A DNA stretch of 64,000 bases, taken from Mesorhizobium sp. GbtcB19 (GTDB lineage: Bacteria; Pseudomonadota; Alphaproteobacteria; Rhizobiales; Rhizobiaceae). The notes under the pieces were generated by a model. It was not told where the DNA came from and did no database searches. It saw only the letters and a program-made list of their open reading frames with translations. Shown piece by piece: positions 38,292-46,772 of this stretch (position 1 is the stretch's first letter; each line of letters opens with the position of its first letter). The translations under genes were made by a program, and so were the position numbers. The stretch spans positions 62,001 through 126,000 of the forward strand of contig NZ_JAGXJY010000004.1 in the NCBI RefSeq assembly GCF_019091085.1, in the 5' to 3' direction.

Positions 38292-40355
38292 CTAGACCGC
38301 CGCCATGAAGCGGTGGCCGTCATAAATCGCGGCGTGGATGTTTCGGCTGGCCACGGCGTCGCCAATCCTGAACAGCTGGAAATCGGCGTCAGGGTTCTTG
38401 ATCTTTTGTTGCGGCTGGATTGCGACAAGCGCCTTGTAGTCGACTTCGCCCAGGTTCTTCGAAAGCGGCCGTAGCGCGAAGTAGAGGTCCTCCATGGGCT
38501 TCGTACCGTTTTCTATGACGACCTGGTCGACAATCTTCTCCGAAAATTCCTTCGTGTAGTCGTCGAGGAAGATCGCGGCGATCTTGTTGCCGCGGCGCTC
38601 CAGCCGTTCGATGCGCAAATTCATCGTGACCGTTGCCTTCGCCTTTGCCAGCGCCTTGAAATAGGCGGGGTAGGTCGTTGCGCCGATATCGGGGGCCAAC
38701 ATTCTCGTCGGCGTCACAAGCTCCAGCTCCGCGCCGGCGTCCACGATGAATTCGGCTGCGGTCATCGCGGCTTGAGAGCCGCCGTCATCGTAGATCAGCA
38801 CGGATTTGGCGACCGGCACGCCGCCGCTCAATATATCCCAGGTGGTGGTCGCCAGGTCCTGGCCATCGTAGACGCAATCCAGGTTGGGCAGTCCGCCCGT
38901 AGCCACCACGACGACGTGGGGCTTTTCCTCCACGACATCGCGCTCTTCGGCGTAGCGATTATATTCGATATCGACACCAAGGCGGTCGCATTCGGCGAGA
39001 CGCCAGTCGACGATGCCGAGGATCTCGCGCCGCCGCTTCAAGGCCGATGTGATCAGGATCTGGCCGCCGGCCTTGGGGCCGGCCTCGAAGACCTTGACCC
39101 GGTGACCGCGCTCCGCGGCGACGCGCGCGGCTTCAAGGCCGGCAGGGCCTGCTCCGACGACGACGACCTTGCGGATCGGGCCTTCGCTCTTTGCGATGAT
39201 GTGCGACAGAGTGCCCTCTCGGCCCGTCGCCGCATTGTGCACGCAGGACGCCTGGCCCGGATAGATCGAGTCGATGCAGTAGCCCATGCCGACGCAGGGC
39301 CGGATCTGATCCTCGCGGCCCTCGATGATCTTTCGGGTGATGTGGGGATCCGCCATATGGGCGCGTGTCAGCGCGACCATGTCGAGCTTTCCGCTGGCGA
39401 TCGCGTGGCGAGCGGTGGCGACGTCCTGAATTTTGGCGGCGTGGAAAGTCGGAATGCCCACCGCTTGGCGAACCTCGCCGGCGAAATCGAGATGCGGCGC
39501 CGACGGTTTGCCCATGCCGGGAATGACGTGGCTGAGGCCTTCATCTCGCGAAGCATGGCCGCGAATGACGTTGACGAAGTCGATCATTCCGCTCGCGGCC
39601 AGGCGCTTTGCGATCTCCATGCCTTCGTTGGCCGGCAGCCCTCTGGGCATGGCTTCGTCGCAAACCATGCGCACGCCGACGATGTAGTCCTGTCCGATCC
39701 GCTTGCGGATCGCGGCGAGGATTTCCGTGACCAGCCGCATCCTGTTTTGCAGCGACCCGCCATAGCCATCGTCGCGCTTGTTGGTGGCCGGAGACCAGGA
39801 ATGCGCGATGAGATGTGAGGCACATTCGAGCTCGAACCCGTCGAGCCCTGATTCCTTCACGCGCTCGGCGCTATCGGCGAACGCCGCGATCACCCGCTCG
39901 TAGTCCCAGTCCTCCATGGCCTTGGGGAACGCCCGGTGCGCAGGCTCCTGGATGTGGGAGGCGTCGATCATCGGCAGCCAGTCGTCCTTGTTCCAGCTGG
40001 TGCGGCTGCCCATGTGGGTCATCTGGATCATCACCGCCGCGCCGTGCGCGTGCACGTCGTCGGCGAGTTCGCGCAGCCATTTCACGACGTCATCCTTGTG
40101 AAGCTGGATATTTCCGAAGGCCTGCGGGCTGTCGATGTCGACGACCGCCGACCCGCCGATCATCGTCAGCGCCATCCCTCCCTTGGCCTTCTCGGCGTGG
40201 TAGAGCCGGTAGCGTTCCTTGGGCAGGCCGTCCTCGGTGTAGGCAGGCTCGTGCGATGTCGACATGATTCTGTTTCGAAGGGTTAGATGCTTGAGCTGGA
40301 AGGGCTGCAGCAGCGGATCGTTTGACATCTTAGAACTCGCTTGGGACAAGGCCAT
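38292..40355 (-). CDS. NADH:flavin oxidoreductase, DgcA/StcD-like N-demethylase
   Basis: A 687-residue two-part flavoenzyme. Residues to about 380 form an Old-Yellow-Enzyme TIM barrel (LTLRNRIMSTSHEPAY, ELECASHLIAHSWSPATNKRDDGYGGSLQNRMR). The rest has an Fe-S cluster motif with cysteines in RPCVGMGYCIDSIYPGQASCVHNAA, then Rossmann folds (VVVVGAGPAGLEAARVAAERGH). The architecture is that of trimethylamine dehydrogenase and the dimethylglycine or N-methylproline demethylases DgcA and StcD. The start at 40355 follows AAGGGG; 40328 is the alternative. The betaine-type ABC importer next to it supports N-demethylation of a betaine-derived methylamine. Confidence 0.82.
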   Translation of the reverse strand: MALSQASSKMSNDPLLQPFQLKHLTLRNRIMSTSHEPAYTEDGLPKERYRLYHAEKAKGGMALTMIGGSAVVDIDSPQAFGNIQLHKDDVVKWLRELADDVHAHGAAVMIQMTHMGSRTSWNKDDWLPMIDASHIQEPAHRAFPKAMEDWDYERVIAAFADSAERVKESGLDGFELECASHLIAHSWSPATNKRDDGYGGSLQNRMRLVTEILAAIRKRIGQDYIVGVRMVCDEAMPRGLPANEGMEIAKRLAASGMIDFVNVIRGHASRDEGLSHVIPGMGKPSAPHLDFAGEVRQAVGIPTFHAAKIQDVATARHAIASGKLDMVALTRAHMADPHITRKIIEGREDQIRPCVGMGYCIDSIYPGQASCVHNAATGREGTLSHIIAKSEGPIRKVVVVGAGPAGLEAARVAAERGHRVKVFEAGPKAGGQILITSALKRRREILGIVDWRLAECDRLGVDIEYNRYAEERDVVEEKPHVVVVATGGLPNLDCVYDGQDLATTTWDILSGGVPVAKSVLIYDDGGSQAAMTAAEFIVDAGAELELVTPTRMLAPDIGATTYPAYFKALAKAKATVTMNLRIERLERRGNKIAAIFLDDYTKEFSEKIVDQVVIENGTKPMEDLYFALRPLSKNLGEVDYKALVAIQPQQKIKNPDADFQLFRIGDAVASRNIHAAIYDGHRFMAAV

Positions 40356-40657
40356 CAAACGACCGCCCCTTTTGGCGCATCGATGAGGATGAGGAGATTG
40401 CAAATGTCTTCTCACCAAAGGATTCGGTAAACTGCAATTTTTTTCATGGTACCATTAGAAAAGAATTCAGTTTTAGCGTTTTTGCGGTGCAACAATACCA
40501 GGGATTTTGCGGATATCTCTCGGTATATTGTACCATTACCGAAGATATATCATACCAGATCGAAAGCTTTAAAGGCAGTTGCTTATCCACGAAGCGTCGT
40601 GGATCGCAAAGGCACGCAAGCCCGATCCGGAGCTTCACCGGCGACGACGTTGGATGG
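40356..40657. promoter_or_regulatory. AT-rich promoter region of the demethylase gene
   Basis: This 300-bp gap has no gene. ATGGTACCAT (40446-40455) is a perfect palindrome, and GTACCATTA recurs at about 40530. ATATCTCTCGGTA (40513-40525) and TACCGAAGATAT (40537-40548) form a near-perfect inverted repeat. The AT content is much higher than in the neighbouring genes. The regulator is unknown; the LysR protein encoded at 44067 is a candidate. Confidence 0.5.
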
Positions 40658-41728
40658 CTACGCCAAGGCGCGGCTCTGCGCCGGCGGCCCAGCTTCGACA
40701 GCCGAAGACAATGCGGCCGTGATCTGCCGAAGCGAAACCGATCCAAGCGGTTTGCCGTGGGCATCGACGACGACGGCTTCGTCCTGGGTTGAGTTCGTCA
40801 GCTCTTTCGCGCCGGCCTCGAGCGTGGTGCCGGACTTCAGTTTCGGCAGCGATGCCTTGTCGGAGCACGGTGCAAGATCCATGACGGCGTCGACCTTGAT
40901 GAACCGCCCGCGATTGACGTCCTTCACAAATCTCTCGATGTAGTCGTCGGCGGGTCGCAACAGGATGTCCTGGCTGTCGCCCTGCTGGATGATCGAGCCG
41001 TCGCGCAAGATGACGATCCGGTCGCCGAGCCGCAGCGCCTCGTCGAGATCATGGGTGATGAAGACGATGGTCTTTTTCAATTCCGTCTGCAATTCGAGCA
41101 GCATGGTCTGCATGTCGGTCCGGATCAGCGGATCGAGCGCCGAGTAAGCCTCGTCCATCAAGAGGATCGAGGCGTCGTTGCTCAGCGCGCGCGCAAGACC
41201 GACACGCTGCTGCATGCCGCCTGACAATTCCTCAGGATAGCGCGTCTCGAAGCCGGCAAGACCGACGCGTTCGATCCAGCGCATGGCCGTATCGCGGCTC
41301 TTCGCCTTGTCGACCCCGCGCACCTCCAGCCCGAACGTCACGTTGTCGATGACGCTCCGGTGCGGCAGAAGCCCGAAGCGCTGGAACACCATTGCCGTCC
41401 GATTGCGGCGGAACTCCCGCAGTTCCAGTTCGGACATCTCGAGAACGTTGCGCCCGTCGATGGTGATGGATCCGGATGTCGGCTCGATAAGGCGGTTGAT
41501 GTGGCGGATCAGCGTCGACTTGCCGGAGCCGGACAGCCCCATGACGACCTGTATCTTGCCGGCCGGCATGGAGATGTTGATGTTGTTCAGGCCCAGAATG
41601 TGTCCATGGGTCTTCGCCAATTCCGCCTTGGTCATACCGCTGCGAACAGCCTCGACATGCTGCCGCGAGGCGCTGCCGAATATCTTGTAGAGATCGCGTA
41701 TCTCGATTGACGTTTCGCTTCTACCCAT
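40658..41728 (-). CDS. Quaternary-amine ABC transporter ATPase (ProV/OpuAA-like)
   Basis: A 356-residue ATPase of the glycine-betaine class. The N-terminal ProV-specific insertion (IFGSASRQHVEAVRSGMTKAELAKTHGHILG) precedes Walker A GLSGSGKST. It has Q-loop VFQRFGLLPHRSV, signature LSGGMQQRVGLARAL and Walker B ILLMDEAYSALDP. The C-terminal 90 residues resemble a single CBS-like module (TLEAGAKELTNSTQDEAVVVDAHGKPLGSVSLR). The start at 41728 overlaps the permease stop by 8 bp. Confidence 0.93.
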   Translation of the reverse strand: MGRSETSIEIRDLYKIFGSASRQHVEAVRSGMTKAELAKTHGHILGLNNINISMPAGKIQVVMGLSGSGKSTLIRHINRLIEPTSGSITIDGRNVLEMSELELREFRRNRTAMVFQRFGLLPHRSVIDNVTFGLEVRGVDKAKSRDTAMRWIERVGLAGFETRYPEELSGGMQQRVGLARALSNDASILLMDEAYSALDPLIRTDMQTMLLELQTELKKTIVFITHDLDEALRLGDRIVILRDGSIIQQGDSQDILLRPADDYIERFVKDVNRGRFIKVDAVMDLAPCSDKASLPKLKSGTTLEAGAKELTNSTQDEAVVVDAHGKPLGSVSLRQITAALSSAVEAGPPAQSRALA

Positions 41729-42608
41729 GCGTAGCGCCCCGATGCTTCTGCAGCCGGCGCCCGTAGGCCTGGCTGATGCGGTCGAAGATGATCGCGATGC
41801 CGACGATGGCAAAGCCGTTGAAGATGCCTTGGGTGAAATACTGGTTGGCGATGGCCTGCAGCACGTTGAGGCCCAGCCCCTGCACGCCGATCATCGAGGC
41901 TATGACCACCATGCCGAGCGCCATCATGATCGTCTGGTTGATGCCGGCCATGATCGTCGGCATGGCGAGCGGGATCTGCACCTTCCACAGCTTTTGCGAG
42001 CGCGAGCAGCCATAGGCGTCGGCGGCTTCCAGCACCTCCTTGTCGACCAGCCGGATGCCGAGATCGGTGAGCCGGATGATCGGCGGGATGGCGTAGATCA
42101 CCACCGCGATGAACCCCGGCACCCGGCCGATGCCGAGCAGCATGACGACCGGGATGAGATAGACGAAGGGCGGCATCGTCTGCATGACGTCGAGCACCGT
42201 CTGCATCACCGCGCCGACCCGCTTGTAGCGGTTCATCAGGATGCCGAGCGGGATGCCGATGGCAATGGCGAAGATCGTCGAGGTGAAGACGAGCGAGATG
42301 GTCTTCATCGCATCCTGCCACAGGCCGAGAAGGCCGATGGCGATGAGTGTGCCGACGACAGCGGCGACCACTGTCCAGCGCCGCGCCGCAAACCAGGCGA
42401 TGGCGGCCAAAGCGAGCACGACCAGGGGCCAGGGTGCGTTGGAGATGGTGTTTTCGAAGAAGATGAGGACGCGAAGCAGCGGATAGAAGAAATCCTCGAT
42501 CGACTGACCGTAGCTGCGTGTCAGCGCCTTGAGCGCGCTGTCGATGGCCCGCTTGACCGCAAGCAGCAATTCGGGGTCGAGCTGAGGGAATTTGAAAAGC
42601 CAATCCAT
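41721..42608 (-). CDS. Quaternary-amine ABC permease (ProW-like)
   Basis: A 295-residue ProW-type permease with GIPLGILMNRYKRVGAVMQTVLDVMQTMPPFVYLIPVVMLLGIGRVPG and the coupling loop EAADAYGCSRSQKLWKVQIPLAMPTIMAGINQTIMMAL, all typical of glycine-betaine/proline-betaine importers. MDWLFKF at 42608 is chosen as the start with GGGG upstream; an in-frame ATG at 42623 is possible. It is co-transcribed with the ATPase. Confidence 0.92.
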   Translation of the reverse strand: MDWLFKFPQLDPELLLAVKRAIDSALKALTRSYGQSIEDFFYPLLRVLIFFENTISNAPWPLVVLALAAIAWFAARRWTVVAAVVGTLIAIGLLGLWQDAMKTISLVFTSTIFAIAIGIPLGILMNRYKRVGAVMQTVLDVMQTMPPFVYLIPVVMLLGIGRVPGFIAVVIYAIPPIIRLTDLGIRLVDKEVLEAADAYGCSRSQKLWKVQIPLAMPTIMAGINQTIMMALGMVVIASMIGVQGLGLNVLQAIANQYFTQGIFNGFAIVGIAIIFDRISQAYGRRLQKHRGATHG

Positions 42609-42710
42609 ATCGCGATGCCCCATCGTGAGTGCGCCATTGGCCACACAATGCCGGCCATAGCCGCGAGCAGGGAATATAGGCTGCGCCGGCAAACCGGAGC
42701 GCATAATGGA

Positions 42711-42731
42711 GGCCCTGAGATCCTCAGAGCC
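42711..42731. other. Hairpin between binding-protein and permease genes
   Basis: GGCCCTGAG (42711-42719) pairs with CTCAGAGCC (42723-42731) around a 3-nt loop with one G-U. It sits between the proX-like and proW-like genes. Confidence 0.5.
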
Positions 42732-42753
42732 CCACTTGCCCGGTTGCAAGGTT

Positions 42754-43740
42754 TTAGAGCGCGGCCTTGACCTTATCGGCGACGTCGGCCGGGACCCATT
42801 TGGTCCAGACGTCCGGCATGTTCTTGATGAACCACTTGGCGCCGTCTTCGCCATTGGCCTGGTTGTCGGTCATCCACAGCATGACCTTGCCGACTTCAGC
42901 CTGCGTCCAGCTGCGCTTGGCGAAATAGTCCTTGACCGGGCCGATATCGTCACGCTTCGAGAACTTGCTGCTGGCCAGCGTCACCATCTCGGCCTGTTTC
43001 CAGTAGTTCGGCTTCGGGTCGGGGCAATCCTGCTTCGAGGTGCAACGCGCCCACTCGGCGTCGTCATGGGCCATCTCGAGGCGAACCATCGGATATTTCA
43101 CCAGCAGCGATGTGGGCGCCCAGTACTGGGCGAGAAATCCCTGCTTCTGTTCATAGGCCTTGGAGATGACGCCATCGAGGGCGGCGGCCGAACCCGTCGG
43201 CACCAGAACGAAGTTGGGGTTGTTCAAGGCCTTGAAGAGCTGCGCCGTCACGACGGTGTCGCCCCAACCCTGAGGCCCCTGGATAACGCCGCCTTTCGAG
43301 GGATCTTCCGGCGCCGGGAACAGGTCCGGATGCTTCATGGCGTCGTCGACGGTCTTGATGTCGGGATGGGCGTCCGCGACATATTTGGGGATGTACCAGC
43401 CGGAAACCTGCCCGTCGCTGATCGCCGTGCCGATCTGGCTGATCCGTCCCTCGGCGGCGCCGTTGGTATAGACGTCGCCCAGAAGGCTGGGCGTCGATTC
43501 CGAAGAAATATCAGGCTGGCCCTTTTCGATCATCGCGGTGATCGTCGGCACGGTATCGCCCGCAACGGTCGTGGCGTTACAGCCATAGCCGTTCTTCAGG
43601 ATGAACTGGTCGACATTCGACATGGCCTCGGCCGACTGCCAGCTGAAGACCGCCAATGTGATGTCGTCGCAAGCCGCGTGCGCGACTCCAGTACTCATCA
43701 CAGCCCCGACAGAAAAGGCTGCAAGCAACAAGTTTCTCAT
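42754..43740 (-). CDS. Quaternary-amine ABC binding protein (ProX-like)
   Basis: A 328-residue secreted protein. The signal peptide is MRNLLLAAFSVGAVMSTGVAHA, and the mature protein starts CDDITLAVFSWQSAEAMSNVDQFIL, the OpuAC/ProX family opening. Trp and Tyr residues of the aromatic betaine cage are likely among SGWYIPKYVAD and GPQGWGDT. Paired cysteines (NGYGCN; CTSKQDCPD) may form disulfides. It is the first gene of the betaine importer operon. Confidence 0.9.
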   Translation of the reverse strand: MRNLLLAAFSVGAVMSTGVAHAACDDITLAVFSWQSAEAMSNVDQFILKNGYGCNATTVAGDTVPTITAMIEKGQPDISSESTPSLLGDVYTNGAAEGRISQIGTAISDGQVSGWYIPKYVADAHPDIKTVDDAMKHPDLFPAPEDPSKGGVIQGPQGWGDTVVTAQLFKALNNPNFVLVPTGSAAALDGVISKAYEQKQGFLAQYWAPTSLLVKYPMVRLEMAHDDAEWARCTSKQDCPDPKPNYWKQAEMVTLASSKFSKRDDIGPVKDYFAKRSWTQAEVGKVMLWMTDNQANGEDGAKWFIKNMPDVWTKWVPADVADKVKAAL

Positions 43741-44066
43741 TTGATTTCCCCATTGGTTGGCGCTTTGTCGTTCCGGCGCCAAGCCCGCGAGGGCAGTGGG
43801 CCGGTGAAGATGCCATTTGCGTCAATGAGCATTCCGTCGAGGCCCCGGACGGTAAAGGGCAATTCGATTCATGGATGTATGAGCGAGAAGAACGGCACGA
43901 TCCTTGCGCCGCGTGACGCGTTTCAGGGCACCAAGCTACCTGGCGCGCAAGGATGGGTTCCGGCTGCGAGCCAGTGATCGCGCGCTTCTATCGATGTCGG
44001 ATAGAGAGCAATTCCAGGAAAAGCGTGAAGCGGTTTTCCGTCCGGAATTGCGCAAAGCAGAATGCT
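43741..44066. other. Intergenic region upstream of the betaine importer
   Basis: A 326-bp gap holding the presumed promoter of the importer operon and, near its far end, RIME copy 5. No other feature is clear. Confidence 0.5.
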
Positions 44067-44069
44067 CTA
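44006..44069. repeat. RIME-like repeat, copy 5 (single-hairpin form)
   Basis: GAGCAATTCCAGGAAAAGCG to CCGGAATTGC, then a short tail ending GCTCTA; the second hairpin is missing. The terminal CTA is the minus-strand TAG stop of the LysR gene. Confidence 0.85.
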
Positions 44070-44987
44070 GTTGCACGCGTTTGCCACAAGCCAGTCCCGG
44101 AACTGCACGACGGCCCTGCGGGTACCTTGTCCCGAAGGGGTCACCGCATAGTGGTGACGGCCTGTTTCAAGGGTATGGTCGAAGGCGATTGTCAATCGTC
44201 CGGTGTCAATCGCCTGATTTACGATTGGTCGTTGCGCCAGAACGAGCCCCTCGCCCTTCTCGGCCGCCTTCTGGGCAAGCAGCTGATCGTTGACCTCCAG
44301 CGCGACAGGCAAATTCGGCGGCACCGGCACATTGAGCGCGCGCAACCATTCGCCCCAGCCAGGCCTTAGCCGGTACGGGTCGGTATAGTGGATGAGCGGG
44401 TGGGACAGCATCTCCGGGATCGAGTTGAACGGACCGTTATGCTCGAGAAACTCCGGACTGCAGAGCACCACGATGTGCTCCGCCCAGAGCCGCGTGCTGG
44501 TGCAGCCGGGCCAGTGGCCGTCGCCAAGGCGGATATGCACGTCGATGTTCGAGGAGGGTAGATCGGGATCGCGGTCGAGACAGCGGATCTCGATCTGCAG
44601 ATTGGGGAGGTCCTGCCGCAGCTTCCCCAGCCTCGGCGCCAGCCACTCGACAGCAAGCACCGTGGAAACGCCGGCCACGATCTTGTCCCGGTGCACCGAA
44701 CCGGAAATCTCGGCCAGAGTCTCGGATATGGTTCCGAAACCGCTGGCCACCGCCGAATAGAGCCGCACGCCTTGGGTGGTCAGGCTGAGCGTTCGATGTT
44801 CGCGCACGAACAAGGGATGCCCCAGCGCGGCCTCAAGCTGCTTGATGCCGTGGCTCACCGCCGGCTGGGTTATCGAGAGTTCGCTCGCGGCGGTCGAAAA
44901 ATTCAGGTGACGCGCGGCGGCCTCGAACAGGATCAAACCGTGCAGCGAGGGTACCGATTGCCGGAAGGTTCTTCGGTCGTGACTCAT
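44067..44987 (-). CDS. LysR-family regulator (GcvA-like)
   Basis: A 306-residue LysR protein. The N-terminal helix-turn-helix reads LHGLILFEAAARHLNFSTAASELSITQPAVSHGIKQLEAALGHPLF, and the effector domain follows (EIRCLDRDPDLPSSNIDVHIRLG). The resemblance is to the GcvA subgroup. It is immediately upstream of, and on the same strand as, the betaine importer operon and is a plausible regulator of importer and demethylase. Its stop codon lies in the edge of RIME copy 5. Confidence 0.9.
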   Translation of the reverse strand: MSHDRRTFRQSVPSLHGLILFEAAARHLNFSTAASELSITQPAVSHGIKQLEAALGHPLFVREHRTLSLTTQGVRLYSAVASGFGTISETLAEISGSVHRDKIVAGVSTVLAVEWLAPRLGKLRQDLPNLQIEIRCLDRDPDLPSSNIDVHIRLGDGHWPGCTSTRLWAEHIVVLCSPEFLEHNGPFNSIPEMLSHPLIHYTDPYRLRPGWGEWLRALNVPVPPNLPVALEVNDQLLAQKAAEKGEGLVLAQRPIVNQAIDTGRLTIAFDHTLETGRHHYAVTPSGQGTRRAVVQFRDWLVANACN

Positions 44988-45294
44988 ATGTCCGCGAATC
45001 TAATGCTTCTTCGCCCCACCGGGCTGCGAGGGAATGCCAAGCTCATTGGATCATCCTTCAACCCCCCATTCAAGGATGCAGCCAAAGAGTGGCGAGCAAC
45101 GCGCTTCTCCAGACGAGGCAGCAGTCGGATTACGACCTGCTCTCGCCGCGTTGGCCATCTTTGGTCGCGCGACAGGGACGCGCGCTGGAACTGAGCGCAG
45201 GAGAGCGGTCGGTTGCCGCCGGCATACATCAAAACAACGACTTAGGCGCGTTGCTCGAATCAGTTTCAGCGCGACGTGCTTCAGGAGTTGCCCG
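44988..45294. other. Intergenic region with repeat remnant
   Basis: A 307-bp gap between the LysR gene and livF. No gene is supported. It contains the short repeat GAATC-N2-TTTCAGCGCGACG at 45257-45285, the same family as at 27682. Confidence 0.5.
45257..45285. repeat. Short dispersed repeat beside livF
   Basis: Matches 27682-27712 with a few substitutions (GAATCAGTTTCAGCGCGACG, then GCTTCAGGAG). It lies just downstream of the livF stop codon. Confidence 0.5.
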
Positions 45295-46047
45295 TCACGG
45301 CGATGCCGGCGAGCCGCCGTGGTTCTGCTGCGCCCGCTTGCCGAGATAGAGCTCCTGCATGACCGACGACTGCTTCAACTCTTCGATGCTGCCTGACGCC
45401 ACGATGCGCCCGGAATTCATCAGATAGCCTTGCTCGGCCACCGACAGCGCCAGCCCGGCATTCTGCTCGACCAGAAGCACCGCCGCGCGGAATTTCTCGC
45501 GGACATCGATGATGATTCCCTGGAGCTCCGACACCAGCAGCGGCGACAGTCCGAGCGAAGGCTCGTCAAGCAAAAGGATGCGTGGTCTCGCCATCAGGCC
45601 GCGCGCGATCGCCAGCATCTGCTGCTGGCCGCCGCTGAGCGTACCGGCCTTGGCGCCGCGCTTCTTGGCAAGGATGGTGAAATAGCTCTCCATCAAAACG
45701 ATGTCGGCCTCGATCGCATCCCTGTCCTTGCGGCAATAGGCGCCGAGCAGAAGGTTCTCGCGCACGCTCATGTCGGCGAACACATGGCGGCCCTCCGGCA
45801 CCATCACGACGCCGAGCGTGGCCTTTTCGTCGGCGTGAAGCGTGGTGACGTCGCGGCCGTCGAAGGTCACCGTGCCGCGCCGCGGCTTCACCAGACCGGC
45901 GATGGAGCGTAGCAGCGTCGTCTTGCCGGCGCCGTTGGGCCCGAGGATGGTGACGATCCCATTTTTGCCGACCGCGAGCGAGACGTCGCGATTGACGGCG
46001 ACGGGCCCATAGCCGGTATCGACATGCTCGACGGCAAGCAGGCTCAT
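45295..46047 (-). CDS. livF: Branched-chain-amino-acid-type ABC ATPase LivF
   Basis: A 250-residue ATPase with Walker A GPNGAGKTT, signature LSGGQQQMLAIARGL, Walker B ILLLDEPSLGLSPLLV and the C-terminal VEQNAGLALSVAEQGYLM that marks LivF. The start overlaps livG by 4 bp. It is the last gene of the operon livKHMGF. The final 15 codons are duplicated at 37797. The true substrate may not be an amino acid, since many rhizobial LivF-type systems carry other carboxylates or amides. Confidence 0.93.
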   Translation of the reverse strand: MSLLAVEHVDTGYGPVAVNRDVSLAVGKNGIVTILGPNGAGKTTLLRSIAGLVKPRRGTVTFDGRDVTTLHADEKATLGVVMVPEGRHVFADMSVRENLLLGAYCRKDRDAIEADIVLMESYFTILAKKRGAKAGTLSGGQQQMLAIARGLMARPRILLLDEPSLGLSPLLVSELQGIIIDVREKFRAAVLLVEQNAGLALSVAEQGYLMNSGRIVASGSIEELKQSSVMQELYLGKRAQQNHGGSPASP

Positions 46048-46772
46048 GACAGGGCCGCCTTCTTGTCCGGGCCGAGATAGACCTCGCGCACCTTGGGATC
46101 GGCGAGCACCTCGGCCGGCGGCCCCTCGGCGATCTTGGTGCCGAAGTCGAGCACGATAAGGCGGTCGCAGAGCTCAGACATCATGTCCATGTCATGGTCG
46201 ATGAGGCAGACGCCGATGCCTTGCGGCGGCAGTTGCGCGATGACCGCCGCGAACGCCTGGGCTTCACTGTCGTTCAGCCCGGCGCCGGGCTCGTCGAGCA
46301 GCAGGAGCTCAGGCGAGACGCCGAGCGCGACGGCCAGCCCAAGGCGCCTAAGGCTGCCGAAGGGCAGCGATCCCGCGATCGCCTTGCCGAGCGGCGCCAA
46401 TCCGACGAAGTCGAGGATCATGCCGGGCGAGGCCCAGCGGCTGCCGCCCCTCCTCCCTTGCTCCCAGGCGATCCGAACATTCTCGTCGACGGTCAGGCCC
46501 GGAAACGACATCGCCTGCTGAAACGTCCGCACCAGCCGCTTCCGCGCGATGCGATGGGCGCCGATATTGGTTATGTCCTGCCCCTGCCAGGATACCGTGC
46601 CGCCGGTCGCCGGATGGACGCCGGTGACGACGTTGAACAAGGTGGTCTTGCCGGAGCCGTTGGGACCGACGATGCCGACGACCCGGTCGGTGTCGATGTC
46701 GAGATCGATGCCGTTGAGCGCGACGACGCCGCCGAACTGCTTGCGCAGGCCCCTCACCTCAAGCGCGGCCAT
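46044..46772 (-). CDS. livG: Branched-chain-amino-acid-type ABC ATPase LivG
   Basis: A 242-residue LivG-type ATPase: Walker A GPNGSGKTT, VRTFQQAMSFPGLTVDEN, a somewhat divergent signature (LPFGSLRRLGLAVAL), Walker B LLLLDEPGAGLNDSE and C-terminal IDHDMDMMSELCDRLIVLDFG. The signature LPFGSLRR departs from the common LSxGxQR. It overlaps livM by 14 bp and livF by 4 bp. Confidence 0.92.
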   Translation of the reverse strand: MAALEVRGLRKQFGGVVALNGIDLDIDTDRVVGIVGPNGSGKTTLFNVVTGVHPATGGTVSWQGQDITNIGAHRIARKRLVRTFQQAMSFPGLTVDENVRIAWEQGRRGGSRWASPGMILDFVGLAPLGKAIAGSLPFGSLRRLGLAVALGVSPELLLLDEPGAGLNDSEAQAFAAVIAQLPPQGIGVCLIDHDMDMMSELCDRLIVLDFGTKIAEGPPAEVLADPKVREVYLGPDKKAALS

